From Luteimonas kalidii (lineage in GTDB: Bacteria; Pseudomonadota; Gammaproteobacteria; Xanthomonadales; Xanthomonadaceae), in contig NZ_JARXRO010000020.1 of the NCBI RefSeq assembly GCF_029887935.1, positions 433,876-497,875 on the forward strand: a stretch of DNA of 64,000 nucleotides, read 5' to 3'. The notes under the pieces are model-generated. The model saw nothing but the letters and a program-made list of their open reading frames with translations. It was not told where the DNA came from and did no database searches. Positions 46,192 through 55,949 of the stretch are shown here, piece after piece. The position numbers and the translations under genes are program-made. How positions within the stretch are numbered: position 1 is the stretch's first letter; each line of letters begins with the position of its first letter.

Positions 46192-48638
46192 TGTCGCTGG
46201 CCGAGTACCGCCGCGGCAACGCGAAGCTGGCCGACTACCTGCCGTGGGCGGCGCTGGCCGCGCCGGGCGTGGTGCTGAACAAGGACGGCGCGTTCCAGCG
46301 TACGGCACGCTTCCGCGGTCCGGATCTGGACAGTGCGACCGAAAGCGAACTGGTGGCCGCCGCGGCGCGGGTGAACAACGCGCTGCGCCGGCTCGGAAGC
46401 GGTTGGGCGTTGTTCGTCGAGGCCGATCGCCGGCCAGCGGGCGACTATCCGGCATCCGCGTTTCCGGAGCCGCTGTCATGGTTGGTGGACGCCGAGCGGC
46501 GCGGTGCGTTCGAGGAGGTCGGTTCGCATTTCGAGAGCGACTACTTCCTGACGCTGTCGTGGTTGCCGCCGCCCGAGTCGCGGGCGCGGGCGGGTCGTCT
46601 GCTCTATGAGGCGACCGACCCGCGCGGTGTGGATTGGTGCCAGCAGCGCGACCAGTTCGTGACCGAGACCGACCGCTTCCTGGCGTTGCTGGAAGGCGCG
46701 CTGCCGGAAGTGGCGTGGCTGGACGACGCGGCGACGCTGACTTACTTGCACGCGACCGTGTCGAACGTGCGGCACCCGGTCGCGGTGCCCGCGGTGCCGA
46801 TGCACCTGGATACCTGGCTGGCGGACACGCCGCTGGCGGGCGGGATTGCACCACGGCTGGGCGAGTCGCACGTGCGCGCGGTGACGGTGCGTGGCTTCCC
46901 GGGCTCCACCTGGCCGGGGATGCTGGACGAGCTGAACCGGCTGGGCTTCGGCTATCGCTGGGTGACGCGCTTCCTGTGCCTGGACAAGGCCGAGGCAGAG
47001 CGCGAGCTGACGCGGCTGCGTCGGCAGTGGTTCGCCAAGCGCAAGGGCGTGGTGACGCTGCTGCGCGAGACGATCTTCCAGCAGGAGAGCCCGCTGGTGG
47101 ACTCGGATGCGGCGAACCAGGCGGCCGATGCCGACGTTGCGCTGCAGGAACTGGGCAGCGACGAATTGGCCTACGGCTACGTCACCATGACCGTGGTGGT
47201 GCGTGACGCCGACGCGGTGGCAGTGGAAGCACAGCGCAAGGCGGTGGAGCGGGTGGTACAGGGTCGCGGCTTCGTGGCGGTGTCGGAGACGCTCAACGCG
47301 GTAGAGGCGTGGCTGTCGTCGGTGCCGGGGCACTGCTACGCCAATGTGCGCCAGGGGCTGGTATCGACGCTCAACCTCGCGCACTTGGTGCCGGTATCGG
47401 CAGTGTGGGCCGGGCAGGCGCGCAACGCGCACCTCGACGGGCCGCCGCTGATCGTGACCCGCACCGACGGCACTACGCCGTTTCGGCTGGTGACCCATGT
47501 CGGCGATGTCGGCCATACCGCGGTGGTCGGGCCGACCGGTGCCGGAAAATCGGTGCTGCTGGCGATGATGGCGCTGCAATTCCGGCGTTATCCCGGCGCG
47601 CGCGTGTTCGCGTTCGACACCGGGCGCTCGATCCGGGCGGCGGTGCTGGGCCTGGGAGGCGAGCACTTCGATCTCGGCGGCGACGGTGGCGTGGCGTTCC
47701 AGCCGCTGGCGCGCATCGACGATCCTTCCACGCGCAGCTGGGCGGCCGAGTGGCTGGCCGGCCTGCTGACGCACGAGGGCATCGACACTGATCCCGGGGT
47801 AAAGGACGCGGTGTGGTCGGCGCTCGGCAGCCTGGCCACGGCGCCGGTGGAGGAGCGCACGCTGACCGGACTGTGCGCACTGCTTCAGGAGAACCGGCTG
47901 CGGCAGGCGCTGGCGCCGTACGTGCTGGGCGGGCCGCACGGCCGGTTGCTGGATGCCGAGGGCGAACGCCTGGGCACGGCCGACGTGCAGGCGTTCGAGA
48001 TGGAACAGCTGATGCACGCGCGCAGCGCGGTGCTTCCGGTGCTCACGTACCTGTTTCACCGGCTGGAACGACGTTTCGATGGCGCGCCGACCCTGCTGAT
48101 CCTCGACGAGGCCTGGATCTTCCTCGACGATCCGGCGTTCGCCGGCCGCATCCGCGAGTGGCTCAAGACCCTGCGCAAGAAAAACGTGTCGGTGGTGTTC
48201 GCCACCCAGTCGCTGGCCGACATCCAGCGCTCGGCGATCGCGCCCGCGCTGGTGGAGAGCTGCCCCAGCCGGATCTTCCTACCGAACCCGCAGGCCGGCG
48301 AGCCGCAGCTACGCGGGGTGTACGAGGGTTTCGGGCTCAACGCGCGGCAGATCGAGCTGGTTGCACGGGCACAGCCCAAGCGCGAGTACTACTACCAGTC
48401 GCGGCTGGGCAACCGGCTGTTCGACCTCGACCTCGGCCCAGTGGCACTTGCCTTTGCCGGCGCATCGACGCCCGAGCACCAGCGCGACATCGATCGCGTG
48501 CTGGCCGACGGCGGCCCGCCCGGTTTTGCCGGCGCCTGGCTGCGCCATTGCCGGCTCGACTGGGCGGCGGACCTGCTCGGTGAGCTCCCGGGCGCCGATG
48601 CCACCGCTTCGTCATCGCTGCTGGAGACCGTGTCATGA
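46191..48638 (+). CDS. trbE: TrbE, VirB4-type secretion ATPase
   Basis: The 815-residue protein starts with the TrbE-type LAEYRRGNAKLADYLPWAAL. Walker A is VVGPTGAGKSVLLAMMALQF, and Walker B is PTLLILDEAWIFLDDPAF, followed by SVVFATQSLADIQRS. It is the inner-membrane-associated motor for channel assembly. A GTG codon directly before the ATG is an equivalent start. Confidence 0.94.
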   Translation: MSLAEYRRGNAKLADYLPWAALAAPGVVLNKDGAFQRTARFRGPDLDSATESELVAAAARVNNALRRLGSGWALFVEADRRPAGDYPASAFPEPLSWLVDAERRGAFEEVGSHFESDYFLTLSWLPPPESRARAGRLLYEATDPRGVDWCQQRDQFVTETDRFLALLEGALPEVAWLDDAATLTYLHATVSNVRHPVAVPAVPMHLDTWLADTPLAGGIAPRLGESHVRAVTVRGFPGSTWPGMLDELNRLGFGYRWVTRFLCLDKAEAERELTRLRRQWFAKRKGVVTLLRETIFQQESPLVDSDAANQAADADVALQELGSDELAYGYVTMTVVVRDADAVAVEAQRKAVERVVQGRGFVAVSETLNAVEAWLSSVPGHCYANVRQGLVSTLNLAHLVPVSAVWAGQARNAHLDGPPLIVTRTDGTTPFRLVTHVGDVGHTAVVGPTGAGKSVLLAMMALQFRRYPGARVFAFDTGRSIRAAVLGLGGEHFDLGGDGGVAFQPLARIDDPSTRSWAAEWLAGLLTHEGIDTDPGVKDAVWSALGSLATAPVEERTLTGLCALLQENRLRQALAPYVLGGPHGRLLDAEGERLGTADVQAFEMEQLMHARSAVLPVLTYLFHRLERRFDGAPTLLILDEAWIFLDDPAFAGRIREWLKTLRKKNVSVVFATQSLADIQRSAIAPALVESCPSRIFLPNPQAGEPQLRGVYEGFGLNARQIELVARAQPKREYYYQSRLGNRLFDLDLGPVALAFAGASTPEHQRDIDRVLADGGPPGFAGAWLRHCRLDWAADLLGELPGADATASSSLLETVS

Positions 48639-49366
48639 AGAAGATCGTGCTGTCGCTGTGCATTGCCGGCTGGCTTGCCGTTGCGCCCGCGCAGGCGCAA
48701 TGGGTGGTGGTCGACCCGAGCAACCTGGCGCAGAACATGCTCACCGCGGCGCGGACGCTGGAGCAGATCAACAACCAGGTACGTCAGTTGCAGAACGAGG
48801 CGCAGATGCTGGCCAACGATGCGCGCAACCTCGCCGGGCTGGATTTCAGTGTGCTGGGGCAGTTGCGGAAGACGCTGGCGCAGACGCAGCAGCTGCTGGA
48901 CGAGGCACGCGGGATCGCCTTCGACGTCGATCGGGCGCAGCGGGAGTTCGCGCGACTGTACCCGGAGCGCTACGACGCGACGATGTCGCGTGACGCACTG
49001 GGTGCGGATGCGCTGGAACGCTGGGAGGGATCGCTGGAAGCGTTGCGTACGGCGATCGAACTGCAGGCGTGGGTGGTGGAGAGCGTCGCGGACGATGAGA
49101 CGGTGCTGTCCGATCTTGTGGGCCGGAGCCAGTCGGCCGCCGGTACGCTGCAGGCGGCGCAGGCCACAAACCAGTTGCTGGCACTGCAGTCGCGGCAGCT
49201 GATCCAGTCGCAGCAACTGCAGGCGGCGCAAGGTCGGGCCACGGCACTGGAACAGGCGCGTGCCGTGGCCGCCGAGGAGCGCGCGCGTGAGCTGCGCCGA
49301 CGCTTCATGACCGAGCAGACGCCGTACACCGGCGAGCCCGTGCGCCTGTTTGGAGGAGACCGATGA
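48635..49366 (+). CDS. trbJ: TrbJ, VirB5-like periplasmic/pilus-tip protein
   Basis: A signal peptide (LSLCIAGWLAVAPAQAQ) leads into TrbJ-type sequence: VDPSNLAQNMLTAARTLEQI, NNQVRQLQNEAQMLANDARN and long coiled-coil helices to the C-terminus. VirB5-class proteins reach the pilus tip and contact recipients. It overlaps trbE by 4 bp. Confidence 0.9.
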   Translation: MKKIVLSLCIAGWLAVAPAQAQWVVVDPSNLAQNMLTAARTLEQINNQVRQLQNEAQMLANDARNLAGLDFSVLGQLRKTLAQTQQLLDEARGIAFDVDRAQREFARLYPERYDATMSRDALGADALERWEGSLEALRTAIELQAWVVESVADDETVLSDLVGRSQSAAGTLQAAQATNQLLALQSRQLIQSQQLQAAQGRATALEQARAVAAEERARELRRRFMTEQTPYTGEPVRLFGGDR

Positions 49367-49671
49367 GGACGAGCTCATTGTGGGTGATCCTGGCACTGCT
49401 GGGCGGCTGCGGCAGCGGTGCACCGCCGCAGCCGATGCCGGAACAGACGCCTTCGCTGTCGGCGGAACTCGTGGAAGAACTGGTGCGCGATCCGGAGCGG
49501 CTGAAGGAGGTGCGGCGGCTATGTCGCGAAGACTGGCAGGCGATCAGCGAGGAGCTGTGCATCGCCTCGGTGCAGGCGACCCGACGCCGCTTCATGGGGG
49601 ATGGCGGTGCCCGCTACACGTCAGGACCGATCGAACTGTCCGAGCCAGGCCGGCCGACGTTGAAGGAGTGA
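49363..49671 (+). CDS. TrbK-like lipoprotein, possible entry exclusion
   Basis: The 102-residue protein has a lipobox (LALLGGC) and a Pro-rich linker. A helical domain follows with two Cys residues (LCREDWQAISEELC). Small lipoproteins between trbJ and trbL correspond to TrbK, which in RP4 blocks entry of identical plasmids. Sequence support is mostly position, size and lipobox. Confidence 0.7.
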   Translation: MRTSSLWVILALLGGCGSGAPPQPMPEQTPSLSAELVEELVRDPERLKEVRRLCREDWQAISEELCIASVQATRRRFMGDGGARYTSGPIELSEPGRPTLKE

Positions 49672-49677
49672 CCTTGG

Positions 49678-50817
49678 GTGGACGACATCGGCGTCATCGA
49701 CCGATTCCTCAACGTCTATGCGCAGTACATCGACAGCGGCTTCGGACTGCTGGGTGGCGAGGTGGCGTTCCTGGCATCGGTGCTGATTGTGATCGACGTG
49801 ACGCTGGCCGGCTTGTTCTGGGCGATGGGCGGCAACGACGACGTCATCGCCAAACTGATCAAGAAGATCCTCTACGTCGGCGCCTTCGCCTTCATCATCG
49901 GAAACTTCAACATGCTGGCGGGCGTAGTGTTTCGTTCCTTCGCCGGGCTGGGGCTGATGGCATCAGGCTCGACCGTGAGCGAGGCCGAACTGCTGCGACC
50001 GGGACGTCTGGCCGAGGTCGGCATCGACGCCGGGCGGCCGATGCTGGACCAGATCCAGGAGATGTCCGGGTTCCCGCAGGTGTTCATGAACATCGACTCG
50101 ATCACCGTGTTGTTCCTGGCATGGATCGTCGTGGTGTTGAGTTTCTTCGTGCTCGCGGTGCAGCTGTTCGTGACCCTGATCGAGTTCAAGCTGACGACGT
50201 TGGCCGGATTCGTGCTGGTGCCGTTCGCGCTGTGGAACAAGACCGCGTTCCTCGCCGAGAAGGTGCTCGGCAATGTGATGTCGTCTGGCGTGAAGGTGCT
50301 GGTGCTGGCGGTGATCGTCGGCATCGGCGCGGGCCTGTTCGATGAGTTCACCCTACCGCCCGGCACCGAGCCGTCGATCGACCATGCGCTGGCGATCATG
50401 CTCGGGTCGTTGACGTTGTTCGGCCTGGGCCTGTTCGGGCCTGGGATCGCCACCGGCTTGGTGTCGGGCGGACCACAGTTGGGCGCCGGCGCCGCCGCGG
50501 GCGTGGCGTTGGCCGCGGCGGGTGTCACCACTGCGACCGGCGGAGCGGCGGCAGGCGCCGCACGTATCGCCGGGGGCGCGCTCGGTGCGGGCACGCGCGG
50601 GCGGGCGCCGCAGGCCTCGCCGGCGCCAGCGTCAGCAATGGCTGGCGGCAAGCCGGCTGGCTCGCCGGGGGGAGGATCGGGCGCTGCACCGCGATGGGCG
50701 CAACGGATGAAGGAGAGCGGCCAGCGCACGACGCGTGGGCTGGCGACCGCGGCGATGGTGGTGCGGTCGTCCGATCGCGGCGGCGGTGGCGCCGGACCGA
50801 AGTTGGGAGATGAATGA
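49678..50817 (+). CDS. trbL: TrbL, VirB6-like polytopic membrane protein
   Basis: The 379-residue protein has the TrbL start (IDRFLNVYAQYIDSGFGLLG) and six or so membrane helices to about residue 270. The TTLAGFVLVPFALWNKTAFLAE segment is conserved in TrbL. The C-terminal ~110 residues are Gly/Ala-rich and disordered. It forms the inner-membrane part of the channel. GTG start, stop overlapped by trbF. Confidence 0.9.
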   Translation: MDDIGVIDRFLNVYAQYIDSGFGLLGGEVAFLASVLIVIDVTLAGLFWAMGGNDDVIAKLIKKILYVGAFAFIIGNFNMLAGVVFRSFAGLGLMASGSTVSEAELLRPGRLAEVGIDAGRPMLDQIQEMSGFPQVFMNIDSITVLFLAWIVVVLSFFVLAVQLFVTLIEFKLTTLAGFVLVPFALWNKTAFLAEKVLGNVMSSGVKVLVLAVIVGIGAGLFDEFTLPPGTEPSIDHALAIMLGSLTLFGLGLFGPGIATGLVSGGPQLGAGAAAGVALAAAGVTTATGGAAAGAARIAGGALGAGTRGRAPQASPAPASAMAGGKPAGSPGGGSGAAPRWAQRMKESGQRTTRGLATAAMVVRSSDRGGGGAGPKLGDE

Positions 50818-51524
50818 TGCGCTTTCGCCGCGCGGACCTGCGCTACTCCGAAACGCCGCAACCGGTCACGCCGTACCAGAAGGCGGCGCAGGTCTGGGAT
50901 GAGCGCATCGGGACGGCGCGGGTGCAGGCGCGTAACTGGCGGCTGATGGCGTTCGGTTGCCTAACGCTGTCGCTGCTGATCGTCGGCGGGTTGCTGTGGC
51001 AGCTCGGCCGTTCGACAGTGACGCCCTACGTGGTCGAGGTTGATACCCACGGCCAAGTGCGCGCCGTTGGGCCGGCACTGGAAGCCTATCGACCGACGGA
51101 CGCGCAGATCGCGCGCGAGCTGGAGCGCTTCATCCGCAACGTGCGTTCGCTGCCGCTCGACCCGGTGGTGCTGCGGAGCAACTGGCTGGAGGCCTACGAC
51201 TACGCCACCGATCGTGGCGCGGCCGCGCTGAACGCTTACGCGCGCGAGCGCGATCCGTTTGCGCGGGTCGGCCGGGTCACGGTGACGGTGGAAGTGACCA
51301 GCGTGGTGCGCGCCTCGGAATCCTCGTTCCAGCTGCGCTGGATCGAGCGCAGCACGGTCAGCGGTTCGCCCGGCGACGTCGAGCGCTGGACCGCGATCGT
51401 CACCGTCGTCCTGCAGCCGCCGCGCGACGCGGTGCGGCTGCGCAAGAACCCGCTGGGGATCTACGTCAACGGGCTGGACTGGAGCCGCGAACTCGGCGCC
51501 GCCGGCGCTGGAGAAACGCCATGA
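50814..51524 (+). CDS. trbF: TrbF, VirB8-like protein
   Basis: The 236-residue protein has a cytoplasmic N-terminus with ETPQPVTPYQKAAQVWDERI, the conserved TrbF start. One membrane helix (~45-62) and a periplasmic VirB8 fold (QLRWIERSTVSG, PRDAVRLRKNPLGIYV) follow. It bridges the inner membrane and channel core. It overlaps trbL and trbG by 4 bp each. Confidence 0.93.
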   Translation: MMRFRRADLRYSETPQPVTPYQKAAQVWDERIGTARVQARNWRLMAFGCLTLSLLIVGGLLWQLGRSTVTPYVVEVDTHGQVRAVGPALEAYRPTDAQIARELERFIRNVRSLPLDPVVLRSNWLEAYDYATDRGAAALNAYARERDPFARVGRVTVTVEVTSVVRASESSFQLRWIERSTVSGSPGDVERWTAIVTVVLQPPRDAVRLRKNPLGIYVNGLDWSRELGAAGAGETP

Positions 51525-52507
51525 ACCGAATGCTGATGCTCGCGGCGCTGTGTGCCGCCCTGGCCGCGTGCGCGACGACGCGACCGGCGCCGGAGATCGC
51601 GCTGGATGAGCCGCTGGAGATCGAGGCGCTGCCCGCGCCCGAGCCGCCGGCGCCGGTGACCGTGGTCGAAGTACCGACGCCGCTGCCGCTGCCCGGACAG
51701 CTCAAGCCGGCACCGGGCGCTGCCAGGCCGGCGGCCGTGGATCCCGCCCGCGACATCGCCTCGGCCAACCGGATGGCGCGCATCGAGCCGGTGAAGGACG
51801 GCTTCGTCAACGCGATGCAGGTCTGGCCCTACAGCGCCGGCGCGCTGTACCAGGTTTACACGAGTCCCGAACACGTCACCGACATCGCGCTGCAGCCGGG
51901 CGAGAAGCTGATCTCGGTGGCCGGCGACCCGGCGCGCTGGATCATCGGCGACACCGTCAGCGGCAGCGGAGAGGACGAACGCGTGCACCTCATCGTCCGG
52001 CCGCATCGTGCGGGCCTGAAGACCAACTTCTTCATCAGCACCGATCGGCGCACCTACCACTTGGAGCTGACGGCGACGTCGGGCACGTGGATGGCCTCGG
52101 TGGAGTGGACCTATCCGGGCGACCTGGTGCGCGCGCTGCATGCGCGGGACCGTTCCGCGGAGACGATGGTGCCGGAAGCCGAAGGCATCGCGCTGGAGCA
52201 GCTGCGGTTCCGCTACACGATCAGCGGCGACGCGCCGTCGTGGCGCCCGCTGCGCGCCTTCGACGACGGCCGCAAGGTCTACATCCAGTTCCCGCAGGGC
52301 ATCGGTCAGGGTGAACTGCCGCCGCTGTTCGTGATCGGCGCGGAGGGCGACACGCAGCTGGTGAACTACCGGGTGCGACTGCCGTACCTGGTCGTCGACC
52401 GCCTGTTCGGCGCGGCCGAACTGCGTCTGGGCAGCGAGCGGCAGCAGGTGGTGCGCATCGAACGCGACGACGGCCAGCGCCGGGCGGCGAGGGCAGGGCG
52501 ACGGTGA
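51521..52507 (+). CDS. trbG: TrbG, VirB9-like lipoprotein
   Basis: The 328-residue protein has a lipoprotein-type N-terminus (LAALCAALAAC). A Pro-rich linker and a VirB9/TrbG domain follow: VWPYSAGALYQVYTSPEHVT, RTYHLELTATSGTWMASVEW and KVYIQFPQGI. It joins VirB7/VirB10-type proteins in the outer-membrane core. Confidence 0.92.
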   Translation: MNRMLMLAALCAALAACATTRPAPEIALDEPLEIEALPAPEPPAPVTVVEVPTPLPLPGQLKPAPGAARPAAVDPARDIASANRMARIEPVKDGFVNAMQVWPYSAGALYQVYTSPEHVTDIALQPGEKLISVAGDPARWIIGDTVSGSGEDERVHLIVRPHRAGLKTNFFISTDRRTYHLELTATSGTWMASVEWTYPGDLVRALHARDRSAETMVPEAEGIALEQLRFRYTISGDAPSWRPLRAFDDGRKVYIQFPQGIGQGELPPLFVIGAEGDTQLVNYRVRLPYLVVDRLFGAAELRLGSERQQVVRIERDDGQRRAARAGRR

Positions 52508-53679
52508 GCGTCCCGCCGAAGGAGGACGCGGCGAAGCTGGAACTGCGTGCGCGGCCGGCGCCGGTGACGCGCCTCAACCGCCGCACGTTGATGGTGCTGG
52601 TCGGGGGGCTGGCGGCGGGCGTACTGCTGGTGACGCTTTGGGCGTTCCGCACGCCGGAGAGGCGCGACGCACCGACGCGGGACACTCATAACGTCGAGCG
52701 GGTGACGCCGGCGGAAGGATTGCAGGCGCTGCCGAGCGACTATCGGCAGATGCCGATGCCCGCGCTGCCTCGCACCGAGGACGAGGCGCCCGCTCCCGGT
52801 GAGGGGGTCGACGGCGCGCTGGCGGAAGACGAGGCGGCCCGCGCCGAGCAGCAGCGGCTTCAGGAGGAGGCCGCTGCTGCCGCGAAAGCGCCGGTGTTCT
52901 TCCAGGCTGTCCGGGCGGCATCGTCCTCCGCGGCGTCGGCGGCGACGATGCCGGTGGCAGGCGACACCGCCGCGCCGGGCATCCCGCTCATGCCGGCCGC
53001 GCCCGGCCAGGACGCCGACGAGTACGCCATGCAGAACCGGCAGGCCGACAAGCAGGCGTTCGTCGACGCCGAGCCGGACAGCCGGATTTACGGAACTGCG
53101 GAACTGCAGACGCCGAGCTCGCCGTACCAGTTGATGGCCGGCACCGTGATCCCGGCCGCGCTGCTGACCGCAGTGAACTCCGACCTGCCGGGCCAGGTCA
53201 TCGCCACCGTCACGGAGCACGTCTACGACACCCTGACCGGCCAGCACCTGCTGGTGCCGCAGGGCTCAAGGCTGATCGGCCAATACGACAGCCAAGTCGC
53301 CTACGGCCAGCGCCGCGTGCTGCTGGTGTGGACGCGCCTGATCCGCCCGGACGGCACCTCATTGGTGCTTGACCGCCTGCCCGCGACCGACGCGGCCGGC
53401 CAGTCAGGGCTGGAGGACCGCGTGGACTGGCACTGGCGCCGCATCTTTGCCGGTGCCGCACTCTCGACCCTGATCGGCGTCGGCGCCGAACTGGCCGCGC
53501 CCGACCGCGTGGGCGCCGACGGCCGCATCGTCATCGCCACGCGCGAAAGCGTGCAGGACACCGTCAACCAGGTCGGTCAGCAGATAACGCGGCGCAATCT
53601 CGACCTGCAGCCGGCGCTGACGGTTCGGGTGGGATTCCCGGTGCGTGTGGTGGTGAACCGCGATCTGGTGTTGCAGTAG
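52504..53679 (+). CDS. trbI: TrbI, VirB10-like channel protein
   Basis: The 391-residue protein has one membrane helix at about 29-48 and a Pro/Ala/Glu-rich periplasmic linker. The VirB10 domain is LMAGTVIPAALLTAVNSDLP, LLVPQGSRLIGQYDSQVAYG and GRIVIATRESVQDTVNQVG. It spans from inner to outer membrane. In many Tn4371-like elements a small DUF2274 gene follows. None is visible here. Confidence 0.93.
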   Translation: MSVPPKEDAAKLELRARPAPVTRLNRRTLMVLVGGLAAGVLLVTLWAFRTPERRDAPTRDTHNVERVTPAEGLQALPSDYRQMPMPALPRTEDEAPAPGEGVDGALAEDEAARAEQQRLQEEAAAAAKAPVFFQAVRAASSSAASAATMPVAGDTAAPGIPLMPAAPGQDADEYAMQNRQADKQAFVDAEPDSRIYGTAELQTPSSPYQLMAGTVIPAALLTAVNSDLPGQVIATVTEHVYDTLTGQHLLVPQGSRLIGQYDSQVAYGQRRVLLVWTRLIRPDGTSLVLDRLPATDAAGQSGLEDRVDWHWRRIFAGAALSTLIGVGAELAAPDRVGADGRIVIATRESVQDTVNQVGQQITRRNLDLQPALTVRVGFPVRVVVNRDLVLQ

Positions 53680-53834
53680 CCGAGCTGCAACAAGGACGTA
53701 AACGCAGAGCATTTGCGGGTAGGGTTTCCCGTTGCTTGGAGCGTCGTTGAATTGAATGTGGCCCGTGCCCTCCCTGCCAGCCCGCCCTGTGGAAGGCATG
53801 CCGCAATGACACGACTTCATAGGGGAGACCGGAC

Positions 53835-55058
53835 TTGGCCGCGAATGGAAGTGCGCAGCGGATCTCGCGCGAAGCCCTTTATCGCGCCGTCTGGTCGGAG
53901 CCCATCAAGACCGTCGCGACCCGTCTCGACATATCGGACGTGGCCTTGGCCAAGACTTGCCGCAAGCACCTGGTCCCGATCCCGCCGCGTGGGCATTGGG
54001 CGAAAGTGCAGTCGGGCAAGCGCGTGTTCCGGCCCGCGCTTCCTGCGCGCGGCCTGGGCATGCCGGACCTGGTGTGTCCGGGGCGCGGCAGGTACTGGCG
54101 CCAGAGCATTCCTGACGCGGAACTCATCGACGCAGAGATCCCGCCACCGCCGGAGTTTTCGGAGCCGGTCGAAGAACTCGTGGCCAGAGTCTCGCGGCTG
54201 GTGGGAAAGGTGACGATGGTGCGCGATCTGCGCGCACCGCATGGGTTGGTCGCGGGGTTGCTGCGACGGGAGGAGGATGCCCGCAAGCGTTACAGCTATC
54301 GATCCGATCGGCCCCTGTTCGCGTCGCCGTTCGAGCAACGCAGGCTGCGCATACTGAGCAGCATCTTCGCCGCCCTGGGGCGTTGCGGAATGAAAGGCGC
54401 CCTGTCGGGCAACGATCCGAGCGACTTCGGCGCCCATATTGGCGAACAGTACGTGGGATTCCATCTGGACCATCCCCATCAACGAGGGCGATCGGGATAT
54501 CGCACCTCGGAGGAACTGGTGCGTCCAGCGACGGAGAAGTTGGTGCTCCGGATCGCGGCCTCGTACGAAGGACTGCAAGGAATTCGCAGCGAGTGGCTGG
54601 ATCAGCCTGGCGACCGGGTCGAATCGCACCTGCAGCAGATCGTCGTCAGCCTGATCGTACTGGGCGAGATGCGTTACCGATTTGGAGAGCGACATCGCTT
54701 CGAGTGGTTGACCAATCGAAAAGCCGATCTCATCGAGCAGGCGCGACGTCAGCGGGAGGAGGAAGCCAGACAGGCTCGGGAGAGACGTATCCGAGCAGAA
54801 AAGGCCCGGGTCGATCGGTTGCTCGGGGAGGCGCTGGCGCTACGGCAGGCGCGCGACATCCGTGCCTATGTGGAGGAAGTGCGTGCGATCAGCATCAACT
54901 CCGGAAGCAGGGTTCCCGCGGAACTCGAGGCGTGGTCGGCATGGGCGCTGGCCCAAGCGGCACGGATCGACCCGGTACTCTCGGGCGCCTATCTTCGTGG
55001 CATCACGGACGAGGGGCGGGATTCGGAAGGCGAGACGTGTCAGGCCGGATCCAGATAA
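53835..55058 (+). CDS. Hypothetical mobile-element protein with HTH-like start and coiled coil
   Basis: The 407-residue protein starts at TTG with GGGGAGA 7 bases upstream. Residues 9-52 (ISREALYRAVWSEPIKTVA, LAKTCRKHLVPIPPRGHWAK) look like a DNA-binding HTH shared by a widespread unnamed family. A charged coiled coil lies at ~305-350. The C-terminus matches the truncated gene at 8.4-8.9 kb. Function is unknown. It is convergent with the next gene, overlapping it by 19 bp. Confidence 0.7.
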   Translation: MAANGSAQRISREALYRAVWSEPIKTVATRLDISDVALAKTCRKHLVPIPPRGHWAKVQSGKRVFRPALPARGLGMPDLVCPGRGRYWRQSIPDAELIDAEIPPPPEFSEPVEELVARVSRLVGKVTMVRDLRAPHGLVAGLLRREEDARKRYSYRSDRPLFASPFEQRRLRILSSIFAALGRCGMKGALSGNDPSDFGAHIGEQYVGFHLDHPHQRGRSGYRTSEELVRPATEKLVLRIAASYEGLQGIRSEWLDQPGDRVESHLQQIVVSLIVLGEMRYRFGERHRFEWLTNRKADLIEQARRQREEEARQARERRIRAEKARVDRLLGEALALRQARDIRAYVEEVRAISINSGSRVPAELEAWSAWALAQAARIDPVLSGAYLRGITDEGRDSEGETCQAGSR

Positions 55059-55747
55059 TTGCGTCCCACCGCGTAGATGATGTTGGGAAAAAGGCCGGCT
55101 AGGCTGGTACGCGAGGAGATCTCGTTGTCGTAGGCCAGCGCCTTTCCTTCGTCGAAGTGCCCGCCCAGGACAGTTTGTGGATTCTCTGCCTGCAGCGTCA
55201 ACAGTGAGGCGGACGCAAACTGCGTGGGATGGCTGCAGAGGTCGTAGAGCTTGCTGCGCTGGCTGAGTGTCGCGAGCGCACTCTTCTCAAGTCCCAGCGT
55301 CTTCGCGTGCTTTGTGACGTCCCGGATTGCCTTGGTCGTGGAATAGGTGTTCTTGACGTAGCGATCCAGATATCCGAGTGATGGTCTGGACAGCAGCAGG
55401 GCCGTGGCGATGCTTTCCAGGACGTAACGCTGCGAGTTGCCGGAAGGAACTAGCAAGCCCTCCAGCAAGAGTTTCATCGCCACGAGGTGCGTATGCAGAG
55501 CACCGTAAACGAGCGCGGTGAGGTGTGCACTCGGTTCGTCCTTTGTGATCCGCGCATCGAGGCGTTCCCATGCCAGGAATGCGTTCACCATGTGGCCAAC
55601 AAAGTTCTCCAGTTGGTCGTTGTAGTCCAGAAGGAAGCGATAGCGAATCTCGGCGTCCTCCATGCCGAGGAGGATCCGCCGGATCATGTCTGCGGTGACG
55701 GGAGGTGCAGGCCGTTGATCTGCCGTTGCTGCTGGATCTTCAGTCAC
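55040..55747 (-). CDS. Hypothetical helical protein
   Basis: The 235-residue protein is predicted all-helical and cytoplasmic, with a central VLESIATALLLSRPSLGYLDRYV and VTKHAKTLGLEKSALATLSQ. No family is recognised. It loosely resembles HEPN/DUF5677-like helical bundles but lacks a clear R-x4-H pair. The GTG start overlaps the stop of the small upstream gene, suggesting coupling. Confidence 0.6.
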   Translation of the reverse strand: MTEDPAATADQRPAPPVTADMIRRILLGMEDAEIRYRFLLDYNDQLENFVGHMVNAFLAWERLDARITKDEPSAHLTALVYGALHTHLVAMKLLLEGLLVPSGNSQRYVLESIATALLLSRPSLGYLDRYVKNTYSTTKAIRDVTKHAKTLGLEKSALATLSQRSKLYDLCSHPTQFASASLLTLQAENPQTVLGGHFDEGKALAYDNEISSRTSLAGLFPNIIYAVGRNYLDPA

Positions 55748-55934
55748 CTGGGCGTTCCTTTGCGTGCAGGAACCGTAGGGATGGGAATGGCGACGTTTCC
55801 GGGTTCACAAGCTCCAGCCTGGGCCGATCCTGGTCGTGAAGGATGTCTTCTGCCGGCTCCTGGCCCGGCAGTTCGAGATCGAATGCGAGCGAGGGAGAAT
55901 TGTGGCCACGGACGATGCCATCCATTTGCTCCAC
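55740..55934 (-). CDS. Small hypothetical protein (64 residues)
   Basis: An acidic short frame (MEQMDGIVRGHNSPSLAFDL and on) lies between the frameshifted HTH gene and the 235-residue gene. Its stop overlaps the next start and it begins 16 bp after the HTH stop. That operon-like packing is the only support. No domain is recognised. Confidence 0.4.
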   Translation of the reverse strand: MEQMDGIVRGHNSPSLAFDLELPGQEPAEDILHDQDRPRLELVNPETSPFPSLRFLHAKERPGD

Positions 55935-55949
55935 ACTGCTGACCGGCGG